From Wuchereria bancrofti (taxonomy: Eukaryota; Nematoda; Chromadorea; Rhabditida; Onchocercidae), in assembly GCA_005281725.1 (NCBI GenBank), contig SSBO01000001.1:686956-750955 (forward strand): a stretch of 64,000 nucleotides of DNA, given 5' to 3'. Positions 62,080-64,000 of the stretch are shown in pieces (position 1 is the stretch's first letter; each line of letters opens with the position of its first letter). The position numbers and the translations under genes were made by a program. The notes beneath the pieces were generated by a model. That model was not told where the DNA came from. It saw only the letters and a program-made list of their open reading frames with translations, and made no database searches.

Positions 62080-63990
62080 TATTACTACTATTACTACTAC
62101 TACTACTATTATCAATTATTATTATCACCATTATTATTAATTGTAATTACTGTTATTATTATTATTAATTAATTAATTATTACTATTACTACTATTATTA
62201 TTGTTGGTATTGTTGTTGCTGTTGTTCTTATCCTTCCGTCAACTTTTTCCTTCGTTTTGCTTACATAACAATACTTTGTTGTTACTTGAGAACAATATAT
62301 TTCATTTTACGATTCTTTGAAGTTTTACCGCTCTTTCATTATAACCCTCGAGCAATACTCGTTTTAGTGAAATTGGCCAAGCAAATCATTTCTAGATATG
62401 ACAATATTTTCAATGACACGAATTAAACAAAGGCTGTATCACGTCCGCCTCTCTTTTTTCAATTTGTTCACACATTGTTCTCCTTATTTATTCACTTTTT
62501 TTTCGTCTAAAAACGATAGAAAAAGAAAAACTCTAAAAAAAACTTATTAGTATTAAAAGGCATTGTTCTATCTATTACCGTAAACTGCAAAAAATGTCTG
62601 AAAATTTTCGAAAAACATAGATACAAAGATCAAAGTCCACATATCTTTTCATTTTCTGCATAATACTACGGGTATAGTAATTTAAAATTAAAAGTTTAAT
62701 ATGCCATAAGTATAGCATAAGCATATCTTTTTTTTGTGATGTTATATCAAAAACTATTGAAGAATTGTTCATACTCACAATATCATCCATTGTTAGTTAT
62801 TGGTTTATCTGATCTATATTAATTTACTTTATGCTATAAAAATTTTTTCTCACTACTTTTTTCAGAAAAATCTAGATATTTTAAATTAAATTTTGACTTT
62901 TCAACTGCAAGGATAATGCAATTTTTATATTAATTGTACTTTGATTTAATTTCTCAAAAAACTGTAAAGATCTCAAAAATTATTCATTGCATGTGAAACA
63001 AAAAAGTAATTGAAATTCAAGAATGATTAAAACCAAAGCGTTTTAAAAAAAAAAAAAGTTCCTTTTCTTTTTTTGTAAAAAGCAGCATCTTCATTCCATT
63101 TCTCAGTGGTTTATCATTCTTTCAATATAAATCAACAGATATTTTGAAAATTGCTTTGACAGTTTCACCGCTACACATCAAAGACAAAAGCCGCTCATTC
63201 GTTCCTTCATCACGAACTGGGCTGATGATGGTGGTTAAGAAGCACAAGTTTTCAAAATTTCTTTATGAAAGGTACAAGAAAACAAAAAAAAAAAAAGAAC
63301 AAAAAACATTATCTTCGTATGTACCGTACACTTTCGCACATACAGTATACCTTTGTATTACAGTGTACATCAGTTATGATTATTATATAAAAATTGTTGT
63401 AGTTGCAACGGTGTTGTCTTCTTTCTTTTTTTCTATTTTTATATCAAAAAAATTTATAAATATAATCTTCAGAAAAGTTATAGCAAGATTACATTTAAAT
63501 TATCTATTAACTCTATCCCAAAAATGTATGGTAACATCATAGATGATCTAAATACAGTCTTTATTTTTTAGTTATGGTGTGATTAATGAAAATCTTAGGC
63601 AAATTCAAAAATATGAATTTTTTCAAGTCAAGTAAATATATAAATTAGTAAAATTAAGACAAAAGAAAACATCCGCATTGAAAAAAATTTATTAATATTA
63701 AGTGAAAAGGTGATAAAACTGATTATTGAAACTAAAAATGCAAATCAAAACATTATGTTTTTTAAATTATATTTTAAAGTTATAAAAAATATTCATTTTT
63801 TTTTGCGCTGATCTCACTTATACTATTCTTAAGGTTATATTGGATTATGTAACATTATGTTAAATAACATTTTATGTGTAATGATCTATGAATTTCCATC
63901 ATTGCTTTAGTTATGCTAATTATATTTTATGAAATAATTTACGGTAATGAATTCTCAAAATGATTATTAATTTTTGTTCCTGTGTTTCAG

Positions 63991-64000
63991 GTGGCAAAGG
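63991..64000 (+). CDS. mab-5: mab-5-type Hox gene, start of exon 3 (cut by window end)
   Basis: Ten bases, GTGGCAAAGG, follow the strong acceptor TGTGTTTCAG (AG at 63989-63990). They join exon 2 in phase, completing Gly (G + GT) and then giving Gly-Lys-Gly. The linker MSGGKG agrees with the MKM-G-x-K-G linker I recall before the MAB-5 homeodomain. The homeobox itself lies past the end of the window, so gene identity rests on the hexapeptide, N-terminus and gene order. Confidence 0.72.

Larger units (their letters stand above)
55944..63990 (+). other. mab-5: mab-5 intron 2 (8 kb)
   Basis: This intron of 8,047 bases separates the hexapeptide exon from the expected homeobox exon. It is bounded by GTAAGT and GTGTTTCAG. 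It contains GT, ATT and TTA microsatellites plus several islands of higher complexity (57386-57620, 58190-58330, 59160-59300, 60000-60170, 63163-63271). A large intron between hexapeptide and homeobox could host enhancers; no cassette exon that preserves the frame was found. Confidence 0.75.

Noticed and set aside
61739..62168. Poly-Asn, poly-Ile and poly-Leu frames of 88-130 codons
   Set aside because: They are six-frame translations of the adjoining GT and TTA microsatellites.
63144..63542. 132-codon plus-strand frame taken as a whole gene
   Set aside because: It starts at TTG and passes through an A-rich tract; only the 63163-63271 part has exon-like borders and is reported as a finding.
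1..64000. CRISPR arrays, rRNA, spliced-leader RNA, transposase or reverse-transcriptase genes
   Set aside because: Looked for on both strands and not seen; the tandem arrays here are contiguous minisatellites without spacers.

Overview
This window looks like nuclear DNA from a nematode, most likely a spirurid or filarial-type (clade III) worm. Three things point there. The sequence is very A+T-rich with long A and T homopolymers. Splice sites are of nematode type (GTAAGT donors; TTTCAG, TTGCAG and TTTACAG acceptors). The three recognisable genes are Hox genes with nematode-specific features: EGL-5-type and MAB-5-type proteins, plus an Antennapedia-like 'ant-1' homeobox that Caenorhabditis lacks. 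Species cannot be fixed from the sequence alone.

Left end, minus strand (about 1.9-5.7 kb): one 5' coding exon (4745-5138, 131 codons plus one base) is followed by two homeobox exons in tandem. The first encodes an EGL-5/Abd-B-type homeodomain (3270-3712). The second encodes an Antp-type homeodomain (1897-2129). Both homeobox exons open with a TTGCAG acceptor and two bases of a split codon, so both join the single upstream exon in frame. No separate 5' exon for the Antp-type homeobox is visible. The locus therefore reads as one transcription unit making two different Hox proteins by choice of 3' homeobox exon. This is the most striking thing in the window.

Middle (about 5.7-51.4 kb): a gene desert of roughly 46 kb. 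It holds microsatellites, minisatellites (notably a 27-bp unit, six copies, each with a CACGTG palindrome and a TGATT-AA-AATCA dyad), a 160-bp direct duplication, several clean inverted repeats, and scattered islands of higher complexity that may be cis-regulatory. One possible small minus-strand gene (34201-33244) is supported by matching splice phases and an AATAAA next to its stop codon, but it is not recognised. Open frames of 60-70 codons are expected by chance at this length and composition, so most were rejected.

Right end, plus strand (51.4 kb to the end): the start of a mab-5-type Hox gene. Exon 1 (51408-51622) lies 33 bases after a TTTACAG acceptor that suits SL trans-splicing. Exon 2 (55831-55943) carries the FPWMKM hexapeptide. 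Exon 3 starts ten bases before the window ends and should carry the homeobox. A GC-rich, hairpin-containing block (50220-50790) sits just upstream.

The two Hox loci are head to head, so the desert between them is the natural place for shared posterior-patterning enhancers.
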